A DNA stretch of 64,000 nucleotides from NCBI GenBank assembly GCA_934667475.1, contig CAKUMB010000007.1, positions 1 through 64,000 on the forward strand. The letters are read 5' to 3'. Shown here piece by piece: positions 43,254 through 53,220 of this stretch. Origin of the DNA: an uncultured Muribaculaceae bacterium (GTDB lineage: Bacteria > Bacteroidota > Bacteroidia > Bacteroidales > Muribaculaceae). Both the position numbers and the translations under genes were made by a program. The notes beneath the pieces were generated by a model. That model was not told where the DNA came from. It did no database searches and saw nothing but the letters and a program-made list of their open reading frames with translations. Each line of letters starts with the position of its first letter. Position 1 is the stretch's first letter.

Positions 43254-44333
43254 TTATGATTTCTCCAGAAGTTTCTTGTAAAGGGCAAGATAGTTGCGGG
43301 CCATCACGCTGATGTCATACTGTCGCGCCTTGCGCTGGCAGGCCTCGGCCACGGCGCCGTAGTGAGCAGGGTCGGTGCAGAGGCCGCTAATGGCCCGGGC
43401 AAAGCCATCGGCGTCGCCTTCGGCCACTAGCACACCGTGGCCGCTCACCACCTCGCGCAGGCCGTCAACATCGCTGGCTACAAACGGCCGGCCGCTGGCC
43501 ATGCCCTCGACGCTCGACAGACTCAGCCCTTCCCAGTGGCTGCTGAGCGCCACCACATCGCTTTCGCGCAGCAGCCGCGGCACATCGGTGCAAACGCCCG
43601 TCGTTTCCACCCGGTCGGCCACGCCAAGGCTCTCGGCCAGTGCGGCCACTTCAGCGCGGCGCGGCCCGTCGCCCACCAGCCGCAGCCGGTAGCACTCAGG
43701 CAACTGTGCAATGGCGCGCACCAGCGTGTCCTGGTCCTTTTGCGGGCGAAAAGCGGCAATCATAGTCACCAAATGCCTCCCATCAGGGTCAATGCTTTTA
43801 ATTGGGTTCAGAAAGCGCGACGTGTCCACGCCATTGTATATGGTGGTAATGCACGGCTGCGTGCCGATGTAGTGCTCGAGGTTGCATCGTGTTTGGTCGC
43901 TGATGCACACAATGCTGTCATACTGTGCATACATCCATAGGTCCACTGGACGCAGTGCCCTTATCGAACGGCGGCGGTTGGTGGCATTGTGCTCAGTGGT
44001 CACCAAATGTGCATGGCTGCCGCTCAGCGCTTTGGCCGCGGGGGCAAACAGCTGGCAGGCAGTGTTGTGGGTGTGCACCACGTCATAGCCGCAGCGGCGC
44101 ATGAGCCGCGCCAGCCGCCATGCGTTGACGGGGTTGTACACACCCGTGCCCACACCCAGAGAGTGAGTCACTATGCCCGCCGCCTCCACCTCGCGCTTAA
44201 ACGGCGTGTCGTGTCCGTCAAACAAAGCCAGCTCCACCTCGCAGCCCAGCCGCCGCAACTGCGGCAGCAAGTCCACCATCAAGTGCTCGGCACCGCCCGT
44301 CTCCATCGACGTTATCACATGCAATATCCTCAT
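43254..44333 (-). CDS. Glycosyltransferase family 4
   Basis: A 359-residue GT-B protein: ILHVITSMETGGAEHLMVDLL at the N-terminus, VHTHNTACQLF, CISDQTR and IYNGVDTSRF, then the donor domain IAAFRPQKDQDTLVRAI and SHWEGLSLSSVEGMASGRP. This layout is typical of GT4 enzymes of capsule loci. It lies 21 bases upstream of the aminotransferase. A palindromic repeat fills the gap upstream of it. Confidence 0.9.
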   Translation of the reverse strand: MRILHVITSMETGGAEHLMVDLLPQLRRLGCEVELALFDGHDTPFKREVEAAGIVTHSLGVGTGVYNPVNAWRLARLMRRCGYDVVHTHNTACQLFAPAAKALSGSHAHLVTTEHNATNRRRSIRALRPVDLWMYAQYDSIVCISDQTRCNLEHYIGTQPCITTIYNGVDTSRFLNPIKSIDPDGRHLVTMIAAFRPQKDQDTLVRAIAQLPECYRLRLVGDGPRRAEVAALAESLGVADRVETTGVCTDVPRLLRESDVVALSSHWEGLSLSSVEGMASGRPFVASDVDGLREVVSGHGVLVAEGDADGFARAISGLCTDPAHYGAVAEACQRKARQYDISVMARNYLALYKKLLEKS

Positions 44334-44360
44334 TTCCTAAACATTAATTTTGTGCATCTG

Positions 44361-44486
44361 CCCACAGATGAACTTATTTATATCTCCCACAGATTACACG
44401 GATCATCACAGATTTACGAAACTGAATAAAATTAAAATCCGTGTGCCAATAAAAAGATCTGTGTAAATCTGTGCAATCTGTGGGAG
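44361..44486. repeat. Palindromic ATCTGTGGGAG repeat, copy A
   Basis: CTCCCACAGATT (44384-44395) and AATCTGTGGGAG (44475-44486) form perfect 12-base outer arms; inside are further AATCCGTG and AATCTGTG units. A half motif, CCCACAGATG, lies at 44361-44370. The element lies wholly between genes. Confidence 0.85.
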
Positions 44487-44547
44487 ACTCAAAAAACAGA
44501 ATCAGTGGGTGACGCCAATAAACGAAATCAGTGGGAGCGTCATAGCG

Positions 44548-45408
44548 CTAAGAAGCGTGCTGGTCGCGCAGATGCATAAGCCAGCCCAGCGGCCATACTG
44601 CATTCCAAGCCAGCGGAAGCTGTGGCACCTTGCTGAACTTTTTGCAGCACAGCCTGAACCGCCAGTAGTTGATGGCCGCCTTCAGCTTCTGCCCCCACGG
44701 AATGCTCGACAACAGCAATTCGGCATAATATGTGGTGCTGGTCACCGGACTTTGCCGTCGCACACGCACAATGTTGTCCGTAAGGCCACCATCCTGATAT
44801 TCGGCTATGTATATCACCTTGTTGAAATACCTCAGATTATATTTAAGTGCAATTCTGTTCCACACCAACGCTTCGGGGCAAAATTTCTCACCATCAATCT
44901 CAGGAAATGGGAATTCCCTCATCACGCTGGTCTTGAACACCTCGGCAAGGTCTCCAGTGACGTGGTGCTTAAACCTGATTTCCATTGAATTGCACTCAAT
45001 GAATTCTTGAGCCAGACCGCTGCCAATCACCTTGCCGCCATCAGTGGCGTCAAGCCCTGCCACACCACCCATGCTGCTGTCACATTTTGCATATTCCGTA
45101 GCAATGCTTTGCAGCGAGTCGGCAGGCAGATAGTCGTCGCTGTCGACTATGAAAAACAATTCCCCCTTCGCTTGGCCCACGCCGTGGTTAATGGCACGAT
45201 GCTTGCCGCCGTTGCGCTGGCTCAGATACTTGATGTCAATCCTTCGCTCGGCAATGAAGCCCTGCACAAGGCTGGCAGTGCCGTCGGTCGAGCCGTCGTC
45301 CACTATCAACCACTCAAAGTCGGTGAACCGTTGCGCGCACAGACTCTCGTAAAGCCTGCCCAGCAAATGCGCGCGATTATATGTGGGTGTGAAAACCGTG
45401 ATCAGCAT
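44548..45408 (-). CDS. Glycosyltransferase family 2
   Basis: A 286-residue GT-A protein with VFTPTYNRAHLLGRLYESL, WLIVDDGSTDGT, RNGGKHRAINHG and the metal-binding DSDD in FFIVDSDDYLP. This type transfers a sugar in repeat-unit assembly. The C-terminal 60 residues are basic and may contact the membrane. It lies 15 bases downstream of the EpsG-like gene. Confidence 0.9.
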   Translation of the reverse strand: MLITVFTPTYNRAHLLGRLYESLCAQRFTDFEWLIVDDGSTDGTASLVQGFIAERRIDIKYLSQRNGGKHRAINHGVGQAKGELFFIVDSDDYLPADSLQSIATEYAKCDSSMGGVAGLDATDGGKVIGSGLAQEFIECNSMEIRFKHHVTGDLAEVFKTSVMREFPFPEIDGEKFCPEALVWNRIALKYNLRYFNKVIYIAEYQDGGLTDNIVRVRRQSPVTSTTYYAELLLSSIPWGQKLKAAINYWRFRLCCKKFSKVPQLPLAWNAVWPLGWLMHLRDQHAS

Positions 45409-45423
45409 ACGCTTTTAAATGCT

Positions 45424-46578
45424 TTATTTATAGAATTTGTCGATGTCATATTTGCCATCATATTCATACACATCGTGTATTTTGTCGCCAGGCCTGAAAC
45501 CGTCAGTGAAGAATGTCTTGTAGGGGTATAGCATCGAGCCCCACGAAATCACAATGCGTGCAAACAGCAGCACCATCATCACCACCAGGCTCGCGCTGTA
45601 GGTGGTCACCACGCGCTCGCGCGAGGCAAGCGACGTGAGGGTGCATATCAGCCCCAGCATGTAGAACCAGCTCAGGCGGCCGCCGTTGAGGCTCTTGGTG
45701 AACACCAGCAGAATGGCGCAGAACACCAGCGCCATGTTGAGCAGCGTCACCTCTTTGGCGCTCTTGCCGTCGATGCGGTCGTAGCGCAACAAGATGTAGC
45801 CCAGCATCACCACAGCCTCAAGCAAGTAGTCGAAGCGGAAACCGCCGCCTTCGGCCTCGGTGGTGTAGGTCTCGGTGCGCGCCTCGCTGCCCGAGAGTGA
45901 GCCGAACTGCGAAAACAGCGCGTCGGTGGTCCCTATCAGCCCCACAACGCCGCACGCCACCATCAATGCTATCACGCTGTTCTTGTCCATCTTGCGCTGA
46001 GGCACAAAGTAGAACGGCGCAAACACAATGGCCGAGTTGTGAAACGAGAACGCCAGCAGCACAATCCCGAAAAACGCCCACGGCCGCCGTCTCACGGCGT
46101 AGTCCACCGCCAGCCACGCAATGCTCGCCGCCAGCACCTGCCGCAAGTAGGTGAAGGTGAAGAAAAACCACAGCCCCATAAACAGCACCAGCGCCATGGG
46201 GTAGTTGGAGGCATAGCGCCGCAGCGACACAAACAGCAGCGCATATATGATTAGCGTCACCGTGAATATAAACACATAGCGGTTCATGGTGAACTGCCCG
46301 ATGAGCACATTCAGTATGTCGTAGCCAATTTCTTTTGGATAGAGCGCATACAGCGAGCCCCCATACCACGGGTAGCCCTTATACATCATCTCGGCCGTTT
46401 CGTCGAACACGGCCCCGTAGATATAACGGTCGTAGCCGCCGAGCATGTCGGCGCACCCCAGAATCAGAGCCAGCGCTCCCAGAAACATTCCCAAAAACGC
46501 CGCCGAACGCCCTCCGCGCCCCACAGTGGCAAAGTAAGCCACCACCGGCACGGCAAACAAAGCAAAATAAAGCAACAT
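45424..46578 (-). CDS. EpsG-like membrane protein (probable Wzy-type polymerase)
   Basis: A 384-residue protein with about ten membrane helices. Motifs such as DRYIYGAVFDE, KEIGYDILNVLIGQFT and FTFTYLRQVLAASIAWLAV resemble the EpsG family, which is thought to polymerise repeat units in the Wzx/Wzy pathway. It is the only polymerase candidate in the locus. It ends with a soluble tail carrying DKIHDVYEYDGKYDIDKFYK. Repeat copy B lies directly upstream. Confidence 0.82.
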   Translation of the reverse strand: MLLYFALFAVPVVAYFATVGRGGRSAAFLGMFLGALALILGCADMLGGYDRYIYGAVFDETAEMMYKGYPWYGGSLYALYPKEIGYDILNVLIGQFTMNRYVFIFTVTLIIYALLFVSLRRYASNYPMALVLFMGLWFFFTFTYLRQVLAASIAWLAVDYAVRRRPWAFFGIVLLAFSFHNSAIVFAPFYFVPQRKMDKNSVIALMVACGVVGLIGTTDALFSQFGSLSGSEARTETYTTEAEGGGFRFDYLLEAVVMLGYILLRYDRIDGKSAKEVTLLNMALVFCAILLVFTKSLNGGRLSWFYMLGLICTLTSLASRERVVTTYSASLVVMMVLLFARIVISWGSMLYPYKTFFTDGFRPGDKIHDVYEYDGKYDIDKFYK

Positions 46579-46597
46579 AACTAAAATCTTAAAAACT

Positions 46598-46727
46598 CTC
46601 CCACAGATGGACTATTTAACCTCCCACAGATGGGCTTTTATATGACTCCCACAGATTTCACAGATAGCCACAGATTTTTTGATTTATCACAGATATAATC
46701 CGTGTGAATCTGTGAAATCTGTGGGAG
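46598..46727. repeat. Palindromic ATCTGTGGGAG repeat, copy B
   Basis: CTCCCACAGATTTCACAGAT (46646-46665) pairs perfectly over 20 bases with ATCTGTGAAATCTGTGGGAG (46708-46727). Two more CTCCCACAGATG half motifs precede it at 46598-46609 and 46621-46632. It lies between the EpsG-like gene and a glycosyltransferase gene. Confidence 0.9.
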
Positions 46728-46753
46728 CCTTAAAAACAAAATCTGTAGGCACA

Positions 46754-47953
46754 CTAAGTGAATAGGTCGAAGAATTGTGCCGACACCGAGCCGCGGTCGT
46801 GGTGCCTTAGCACCGCATCGCGGCCAGCCCTTGCCATCTCCTCATAGCGCTTATGGTGTGCGGCCATGTCGGTCAGGGTTTCAACCACCACCTGCTCGTC
46901 GTCATATGCAATGCACTCCTTGCCATGGCGCACGGCAATGTTTTCAAGCGCAAAACTGGTGCCTATCACCAGCAGCCCATTGGCCAGCGCGTCGAGCACT
47001 TTTCCCTTGGTGCCAGTGCCTATGGTGATGGGTGTCAGTTGCACATCGTGTTGGCATACCTCTGTGATGTAGTCGGGGGCAAACTCAATTACCCTTACTT
47101 CCCATCCCGCATCGGTCAGGCGCTGCGCCAGTGCATTCCAGCCGCGCCCCAAAAATGTGAACTCGTAGTGCTGCGCAAGAGCATAGGCATTAGCGGCAAG
47201 GGCTTCAACCAGCATCCGTCCACGTTGAGCCATATACAAATTGTTCTGCCCCGCCAATAGCAGACGCAGTTTCCCTTTGTGGCTAAAGTCGATTTCCTTG
47301 AGCGGATGCTGCACGTCATAGTGCGGATGGCGGATGAACCGCGCGTCTGCCGCTGGGTTGATGCGGTGTAATTCCTGGGCATCAGCTTCGCCCACCAAGT
47401 GATACCGCACCATGCTGCCGCCCATCAGATTCCTCTCAAGCCGCCGATATTTAGGACGCATCACGCGGTTGCGCAGCTGTTGTGAACGACGCATAGCCCC
47501 CAACTGGCTGTGCAACTCAATGCTGCGCTTGTAATACAGCGATTCGCAGTCGGGCAGCGTATGCACAATTCGGTACTGCCGCAATTGTCGTGCAATGCCT
47601 CCAAATTCCTCACTGTTTACCCAAACTCCGTCGGGTCGCAAATCATTTATCCGCTTGATTATGCGGTTGCGCAGCCTTATGTAGTGAAACACGGGGTAGC
47701 GCATCATCATCCTCACCAGCAGCAGCCTGATGACCCATTGAAGCCACCATGGTTGCTTCAGCACTGTTATGGTGCAGTTGAGCTCGTCAGCAATTGCTGC
47801 GATGCGCTGCTGGCTCACTCCATTGTAGTTAAACGTGAATATGTGCAGTTCAATGTCGCTGCTGCGATACTTGGCCAAGTGGTAGCCAAGCGCTGTAGCC
47901 CCCCTGAAGTTTTCCGCCGTAGGCGTCGACAAAGTAACCTCAACTATCCGCAT
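46754..47953 (-). CDS. Glycosyltransferase (GT4-like)
   Basis: A 399-residue protein with an N-terminal EVTLSTPTAENFRGATALGYHL and a C-terminal donor-type domain (LRLLLAGQNNLYM, FLGRGWNALAQRL, then LTPITIGTGTKGKVLDALANGLLVIG). The order matches a GT-B retaining fold, though the classic EX7E is weak. It is probably a glycosyltransferase of the repeat unit. GC-rich; the next gene upstream is AT-rich, so this marks a composition boundary. Confidence 0.75.
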   Translation of the reverse strand: MRIVEVTLSTPTAENFRGATALGYHLAKYRSSDIELHIFTFNYNGVSQQRIAAIADELNCTITVLKQPWWLQWVIRLLLVRMMMRYPVFHYIRLRNRIIKRINDLRPDGVWVNSEEFGGIARQLRQYRIVHTLPDCESLYYKRSIELHSQLGAMRRSQQLRNRVMRPKYRRLERNLMGGSMVRYHLVGEADAQELHRINPAADARFIRHPHYDVQHPLKEIDFSHKGKLRLLLAGQNNLYMAQRGRMLVEALAANAYALAQHYEFTFLGRGWNALAQRLTDAGWEVRVIEFAPDYITEVCQHDVQLTPITIGTGTKGKVLDALANGLLVIGTSFALENIAVRHGKECIAYDDEQVVVETLTDMAAHHKRYEEMARAGRDAVLRHHDRGSVSAQFFDLFT

Positions 47954-47968
47954 AGTATGAACTTTTTA

Positions 47969-49081
47969 TTAAGTTAACATATTTTCAATTTGCTCATTGA
48001 TGAATTTCGAATCAAATATTTTAACTCGTTGCAGACCCCTATTCGCATAATACGCTCTTAGGTGTGCATCCATTTTTAGTTTTATTATCGCATTGAAGAT
48101 GTCTTCGTCTGATTGTTCACAAATGATTCCAAATTCATTGCCCCCTATGATTTCGGATGGTCCGGAAACTTTAGTTGAAATAACGGGAGTACCCAATGCC
48201 ATGGCTTCGCATATAGATAAACCGAATCCTTCTGCGATAGACGTGCTTAGCATAATGTCAGCAGCTTTGATGTAAGGGTAAGGATTTTCTACGTATCCCA
48301 TAAAAATTACCATATCATTGACATCATATTCATGCGACATCTTTTCTAATTCTAAACGCAGCGGCCCTTCTCCGATTACTTGAAATTTTATTGGGATGTT
48401 GTGGACTTTACATTTTTTTGCCACTCTTATCAATCGATCCAATCCTTTTTGCTTTGTAAGCCTGCATGCTGTTATCGATGTGAAGATTTTGTTTTCTATG
48501 TTTGTGGTATTTGATTTCTGCGTTATTATATCAGTATCAATTGAGTTGTTTATCACAATTGTTTTATTTTTGAATTCAGGGTATAGTTTCAAAAAGGAGG
48601 CTCTTGTGTCGGATGACACACAAACAATCCTGTCCATTCTACCATAGGCTTTACGTTCTTCTTGTTTATGAAAAGCATATGATGTATAGTTGAACTGCAT
48701 AAGGTCAATGTGTACCCAACTGACATTTAATGCGTTGTTCTTATGAAGATAGTGTATCTTTAAAGGCATGCCTTCCAAAAAAGAAATCTCTACATCAAAG
48801 TCATGCTCGAGTTTCTTGTTGATGTGGCGCTTAAAAAAATAGTTGATTCCCAATTGCTTAGAAATCCAATGAGACAATCTGTAGTTTAGAGAGTATCCAT
48901 CCCAAAGAGGAATTATTTTGACATCGCTTGGTATATACTTAAGGGTTTCACCATTCTTTGCATCAATAAGAGCCAAATAGATGTCAAACTTTTCTTTGCT
49001 GAGGGATGTTAATACATTTATGAGCACCCTTTCCGCTCCACCAGAGCCCATTTGTCCATAATAGAAAAGAATTTTTCTCAT
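47969..49081 (-). CDS. Glycosyltransferase family 4
   Basis: A 370-residue GT-B protein: ILFYYGQMGSGGAERVLINVL, HYLHKNNALNVSWVHID, CVSSDTRASFLKLYP, then SITACRLTKQKGLDRLIRVA and the EX7E motif in STSIAEGFGLSICEAMALGTPV. It is AT-rich. Its ATG overlaps the stop of the gene upstream by four bases, so the two are translationally coupled. Confidence 0.9.
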   Translation of the reverse strand: MRKILFYYGQMGSGGAERVLINVLTSLSKEKFDIYLALIDAKNGETLKYIPSDVKIIPLWDGYSLNYRLSHWISKQLGINYFFKRHINKKLEHDFDVEISFLEGMPLKIHYLHKNNALNVSWVHIDLMQFNYTSYAFHKQEERKAYGRMDRIVCVSSDTRASFLKLYPEFKNKTIVINNSIDTDIITQKSNTTNIENKIFTSITACRLTKQKGLDRLIRVAKKCKVHNIPIKFQVIGEGPLRLELEKMSHEYDVNDMVIFMGYVENPYPYIKAADIMLSTSIAEGFGLSICEAMALGTPVISTKVSGPSEIIGGNEFGIICEQSDEDIFNAIIKLKMDAHLRAYYANRGLQRVKIFDSKFINEQIENMLT

Positions 49082-49986
49082 TCGGCTGCAAGTTTAGTGT
49101 ACAAATTATAATTGTCAAGGACGGCCTTAAATTGCGTATCATTCATGTCTAATTTTATGTTTTTTGGGGTGAGTCCCATGTCTTGCCACAATGGGTTGTC
49201 ATAGTACATAAATTCATGTGCATTATGAGTGGTCATGATGCTATTTGAGCCATTCATCAGAGCCATTGCCTTAAACCATATATCATCTGCAAATTTACAG
49301 ATGTTCATAAATGTGGATTCGTCAAAAACATGGTCACTTAAACAGTGTGGAGGATATAGTACACCTGCACACCCAATAGGAAAATTTAATTTTGATGGCT
49401 TCTCTGTAATTCCTATTGAATCCCAAAGCCCATAAGATTTTGGAATACCAGTATGGTTTAATTTGATTCGCATACACCAGTTTGCACAAATACAATTGGG
49501 GTTGGCTTTACTGCTTTTTATTAGGAACTCCAATGCGTCGACAGTATAAATTACGTCATCATCCACTGTAATTATGACATCATTTGGGAAAAGTTTTAGG
49601 CTTGGGATTAACTTCTTATATGACAGAATATCTTTGTAGTACATTATCTCAAGTCCTCTGCGCTGTTGTTTTAATAATAGCTCTGGGAGGTCGTTGCCTT
49701 TCTCCTCTTCGGACAACCACAGTAAAATTCTATTTGGCGGAAATGTTTGGTTAAGCAAAGATTCAATCGTGAGGTATACATCGAATATGCGTAGACCGTA
49801 TGTTGTTAGACTAACAATAACTTGCGTTTGATCGCTGTAATATTGGGTTTTACATGTGCCCATTTCTTTAGACGTTAATGCACTATATCTTAATTTAGTG
49901 GAATGCAAGTCAAAAAGAGTCTTCTTTCTCTGCTCGTTAAGTATGTAGTTGAAATAATTGTGAACCCTTTGCTTGAAATCAAACAT
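49078..49986 (-). CDS. Probable glycosyltransferase (GT-A-like, DDD motif)
   Basis: A 302-residue soluble protein. VIVSLTTYGLRIFDVYLTIESLLNQTFPP is followed by the acidic metal site TVDDDVIYTVDALEFL and later GCAGVLYPPHC and ADDIWFKAMAL. These match a GT-A fold of a less usual family seen in glycan loci. The donor and acceptor are unknown. It overlaps both neighbours (4 and 8 bases), indicating tight coupling. Confidence 0.75.
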   Translation of the reverse strand: MFDFKQRVHNYFNYILNEQRKKTLFDLHSTKLRYSALTSKEMGTCKTQYYSDQTQVIVSLTTYGLRIFDVYLTIESLLNQTFPPNRILLWLSEEEKGNDLPELLLKQQRRGLEIMYYKDILSYKKLIPSLKLFPNDVIITVDDDVIYTVDALEFLIKSSKANPNCICANWCMRIKLNHTGIPKSYGLWDSIGITEKPSKLNFPIGCAGVLYPPHCLSDHVFDESTFMNICKFADDIWFKAMALMNGSNSIMTTHNAHEFMYYDNPLWQDMGLTPKNIKLDMNDTQFKAVLDNYNLYTKLAAE

Positions 49987-50956
49987 ATCTATTTCGTTTA
50001 ATGGTGTGCCTAATATTGTATATAACGGCTTTTGCAGAATGAAAAATCATCTTAATACATGTAGTACCACTGAAATTACACTTGTTTTTATTGCGCAACC
50101 AATAGAAAATATGTTTTGGGTTGTCCTGTAAATCCCAAAAGCACATTGCTCTTAATTGAGGTTGCATATAGTGGTCAATATTGTCATGGCAAAGTCGATA
50201 TAAATCTTTGTCTATGTGTGCCGTCATTCTCAGTTCGTTCTTTAAAAACTGGAAATACCATTGTCTTTCTTGTAACAGAGCATTGTAACGCTCAATTTGA
50301 TTCTTGCTGCTATTCGTTATTGTGATTGAACTTCTTCTATACAAGAACCCAATGGATGCGGTGTTCGCTATGCCTTTGTTAGAGGCCATTAAAAAAGCAG
50401 TTATTTTATCTGAAGACCATGCGTATGGTAAAAAATAAAAACCTCCAATGTCTTTCAGTTTCTTTGTTCGGAACAGGAAATCTCCAATGAATTGGTCTCG
50501 ACCCTTCCACAAAAACCACATCATTGAGTAAACGGATTCAAAACTTGGCCTTGGCTCCTGAATATCTACGACTGATGATTCTTCGTTAATGATAAGTGTG
50601 CGTGTGTGAAATACATCCAAAGCCGGATGCTGTTCAATTAATTTAAGGTAATTTGATAGGCAACTTGGAGACAATTTGTCATCATCACCCATGCATATTA
50701 TATATTCGCCTGTAGCAAGATTTAAGCATTTATTCCAATTTTTAACCACATTGTAGCCACCAAAACCAACGGGGTTTTTATAGTATCTGATTCGGCTGTC
50801 GCTTTCAAAAGAGCTTACGATAGAATCAATATCTTGAGGGGAGTTGTCGTTAACAATAACAACCTCAAAATTGGTGTAGTCTTGACTAAGAACGCTTTCA
50901 ATACACTCTCGAAGGTATTGGGCTTTGTAGGTGGGAATAGCGATGGTAAATTTCAT
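49979..50956 (-). CDS. Glycosyltransferase family 2
   Basis: A 325-residue GT-A protein: TIAIPTYKAQYLRECIESVLSQ, VVIVNDNSPQDID, and the metal site ICMGDDDKLSP. The C-terminal third is Asn/Lys-rich and may bind membrane or acceptor. AT-rich. It overlaps the acyltransferase gene upstream by four bases. Confidence 0.88.
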   Translation of the reverse strand: MKFTIAIPTYKAQYLRECIESVLSQDYTNFEVVIVNDNSPQDIDSIVSSFESDSRIRYYKNPVGFGGYNVVKNWNKCLNLATGEYIICMGDDDKLSPSCLSNYLKLIEQHPALDVFHTRTLIINEESSVVDIQEPRPSFESVYSMMWFLWKGRDQFIGDFLFRTKKLKDIGGFYFLPYAWSSDKITAFLMASNKGIANTASIGFLYRRSSITITNSSKNQIERYNALLQERQWYFQFLKNELRMTAHIDKDLYRLCHDNIDHYMQPQLRAMCFWDLQDNPKHIFYWLRNKNKCNFSGTTCIKMIFHSAKAVIYNIRHTIKRNRYV

Positions 50957-51657
50957 AAATGAGATTTAGAATAATCAATGATGCCATATTTTTGTCTTGC
51001 TCGTTCGAGTTTAATCATATCGTTTTCAGATATTTCAGATGTTCCAATTGTTTTCAATCCATCAAAGTGCTTGGCAAACAAGTCAAGCAAAAAATCTTTA
51101 CTGAGCCTTTCTTCTGGGGGGTATAGTATCTCTTCATGCCTTAAAATTTGGTCTATTGAAAATCGAACAGCCACAATTTTGGCTGGAGAACCTAACGCAA
51201 CGGCATATGGGGGTATTTTTTTTGTGACAATAGAGCCGGATCCAATAATGGCACCTCTTCCAATTTCGCACTTGGACATTAAAATACAGCCAGCACCTAC
51301 CCATGCATCCTCATTAACAACAATGTCCCTAATCTTATCATTGATGTGTGTGATGGATAAAAATTGTGGCAATCCAACAGTTGGAGTGTGTGCTTCAGGT
51401 ATGATTATACATTGAGAACTGACAGCGGCAAATTTTTTTATTAAAAGATGGCCGGAAAGGGCTATCACATTGTTGTTGTTCTGTAACCGAGACCAGTTGT
51501 CTAGTGATATTAATTCTGGATGTAATGTTTGATTCTCACCAATTTGGCATTCTTTCCCTGCTTTTTTGAAGTTGTCGGGACAACTATTGCCAACAGCTAA
51601 AGTGTACAAAAAATCGTACATTAGTCTCCATTTTTTTAGGCGCTTCCGAATATTCAT
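50953..51657 (-). CDS. Left-handed beta-helix acyltransferase
   Basis: A 234-residue protein with a hexapeptide-repeat core (VGAGCILMSKCEIGRGAIIGSGSIV, then PPYAVALGSPAKIVAVRF), the pattern of serine- or sugar-O/N-acetyltransferases. It probably acetylates a sugar, perhaps the amino sugar made by the DegT aminotransferase. The N-terminal 70 residues are not recognised. It overlaps both neighbours by four bases. Confidence 0.82.
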   Translation of the reverse strand: MNIRKRLKKWRLMYDFLYTLAVGNSCPDNFKKAGKECQIGENQTLHPELISLDNWSRLQNNNNVIALSGHLLIKKFAAVSSQCIIIPEAHTPTVGLPQFLSITHINDKIRDIVVNEDAWVGAGCILMSKCEIGRGAIIGSGSIVTKKIPPYAVALGSPAKIVAVRFSIDQILRHEEILYPPEERLSKDFLLDLFAKHFDGLKTIGTSEISENDMIKLERARQKYGIIDYSKSHL

Positions 51658-53192
51658 ATAAGTTTGAATTTTAGATAAATTTGTTTGACTCTACCATTAA
51701 TTATTTCTCGTTCTTTCTTCTGACATCCCCAAAAATATATCAGGAGGCAAGAAGAAAGCCAAGAGGCCAAACATATTATGACTAATCTTATAAAAGAACA
51801 AGCCATTAGATTATATGCTATGAATGGTGCTAAGCAAGATGTGACCGCTACAATTACACATCTTAAATAAACATCCTTTAGATATTCCATTATAGAGAAG
51901 CCCGTTGCGTTGTGTATGAAATATAGCCTAATCATTAGTGTGAATTGAGCAATTATTATGAATACGATAGTTATGATTTCCGGGAAAAATCCTAAACGGA
52001 ATAATATATAAGCTAGAGGGAGATTTAATAATTCAACGCATGATGTTGTTATCTCGTAATATTTAATCTTTCCTGTAGCTATTATTCCTGTGGCTATCGG
52101 TACAGACAATGTTTCAAATAATGTGTAAATGATTATTAATCGTAAAAATAATGCGGAATGTTCTGGTGCGTTGCCCAACCACAGACGCAAGATGTAATCA
52201 ATGTCAATGATGAATGGTGTGCTAAGCAGAATCATAATGAAGCATGAGAACTTGGCTCCATATAGCATTAAGTCATTCATGTGTTGTGTCTCGTTGTTGG
52301 CAAAACTTTTTATAATCTGGGGATTTAGTGCAGTCATAAAGTTGGCAACAAAACTATGCAGCATGGAATTAACTTGATTTGATATGCCCTTAGCAGCATT
52401 TACTGCCGGTCCAAAAAAAATGTTCAATAGAATGTTTCCTCCCTGTACACGAAGAATAACTGTGCTGGTGCCCAAAAAATTCCAACCTGAAAACTTTAGC
52501 AGTTCTGATAGTGTATTTCGTTCAAATATGAAGTGAAATTTACACTCATTGAAATTCCTCTTGCAGTATAATCCATAAATCATTCTTACGGATAATCCAA
52601 TGATGCAGCTTAGGATAGCGAACATTACCAGTTTGTCTACGGACGTGAGGCTCAATATAAATACAATGGCTAATTTCATAGAGGCTTCATATAATGAAAT
52701 AAATGCGAATGCGGACATTTTTTCATGTGCAACAATAACAGCGTTATAAGGAACGCTGATTAGATTGATGCAGAATGAAACGATTGATAATTGGTATACG
52801 GCCATACTCGCATTGACCCTGTCTGCGGGAATGTTCAATTTGTTGTTAAAGAACCATAGTCCTAGTGTCTCTGCAATGACTATAAATAAAATGATCAGAG
52901 CTAATTGTACAATAATTGTAGAGCAAAATACGGAGTTTCTTTTTATCTCGTCATCTTTACCTATGCTATAAGTCAGAAATCTGCTTATGGCAAGAGAGAG
53001 GGAGTCAGAAACCATTAAAAACATAGACACTAATCCTCCTACAACATTACAAATCCCATAGTCAGTAACTCCCAGTTCAAACAATAATTTGCGGGATGTA
53101 TAAAGTCCAATAGACATTATAAGCAACATCCTAAAGTATAAAATGAGGGTGTTGCGGGCGATGCGGCGGTTGTTTGCTTGGGTGTCGGTCAT
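51654..53192 (-). CDS. Oligosaccharide flippase (Wzx-like, MATE/MOP superfamily)
   Basis: A 512-residue protein with about 12-14 membrane helices. LILYFRMLLIMSIGLYTSRKLLFELGVTDYGICNVVGG and SDSLSLAISRFLTYSIG are typical of Bacteroides capsule flippases. It would move the undecaprenyl-linked repeat unit to the periplasmic face. AT-rich and strongly coupled to the genes downstream; it is the first gene of the AT-rich right-hand block. Confidence 0.9.
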   Translation of the reverse strand: MTDTQANNRRIARNTLILYFRMLLIMSIGLYTSRKLLFELGVTDYGICNVVGGLVSMFLMVSDSLSLAISRFLTYSIGKDDEIKRNSVFCSTIIVQLALIILFIVIAETLGLWFFNNKLNIPADRVNASMAVYQLSIVSFCINLISVPYNAVIVAHEKMSAFAFISLYEASMKLAIVFILSLTSVDKLVMFAILSCIIGLSVRMIYGLYCKRNFNECKFHFIFERNTLSELLKFSGWNFLGTSTVILRVQGGNILLNIFFGPAVNAAKGISNQVNSMLHSFVANFMTALNPQIIKSFANNETQHMNDLMLYGAKFSCFIMILLSTPFIIDIDYILRLWLGNAPEHSALFLRLIIIYTLFETLSVPIATGIIATGKIKYYEITTSCVELLNLPLAYILFRLGFFPEIITIVFIIIAQFTLMIRLYFIHNATGFSIMEYLKDVYLRCVIVAVTSCLAPFIAYNLMACSFIRLVIICLASWLSSCLLIYFWGCQKKEREIINGRVKQIYLKFKLI

Positions 53193-53220
53193 TTCCGTTC
53201 TGTTGTTTTATTTATTCTTC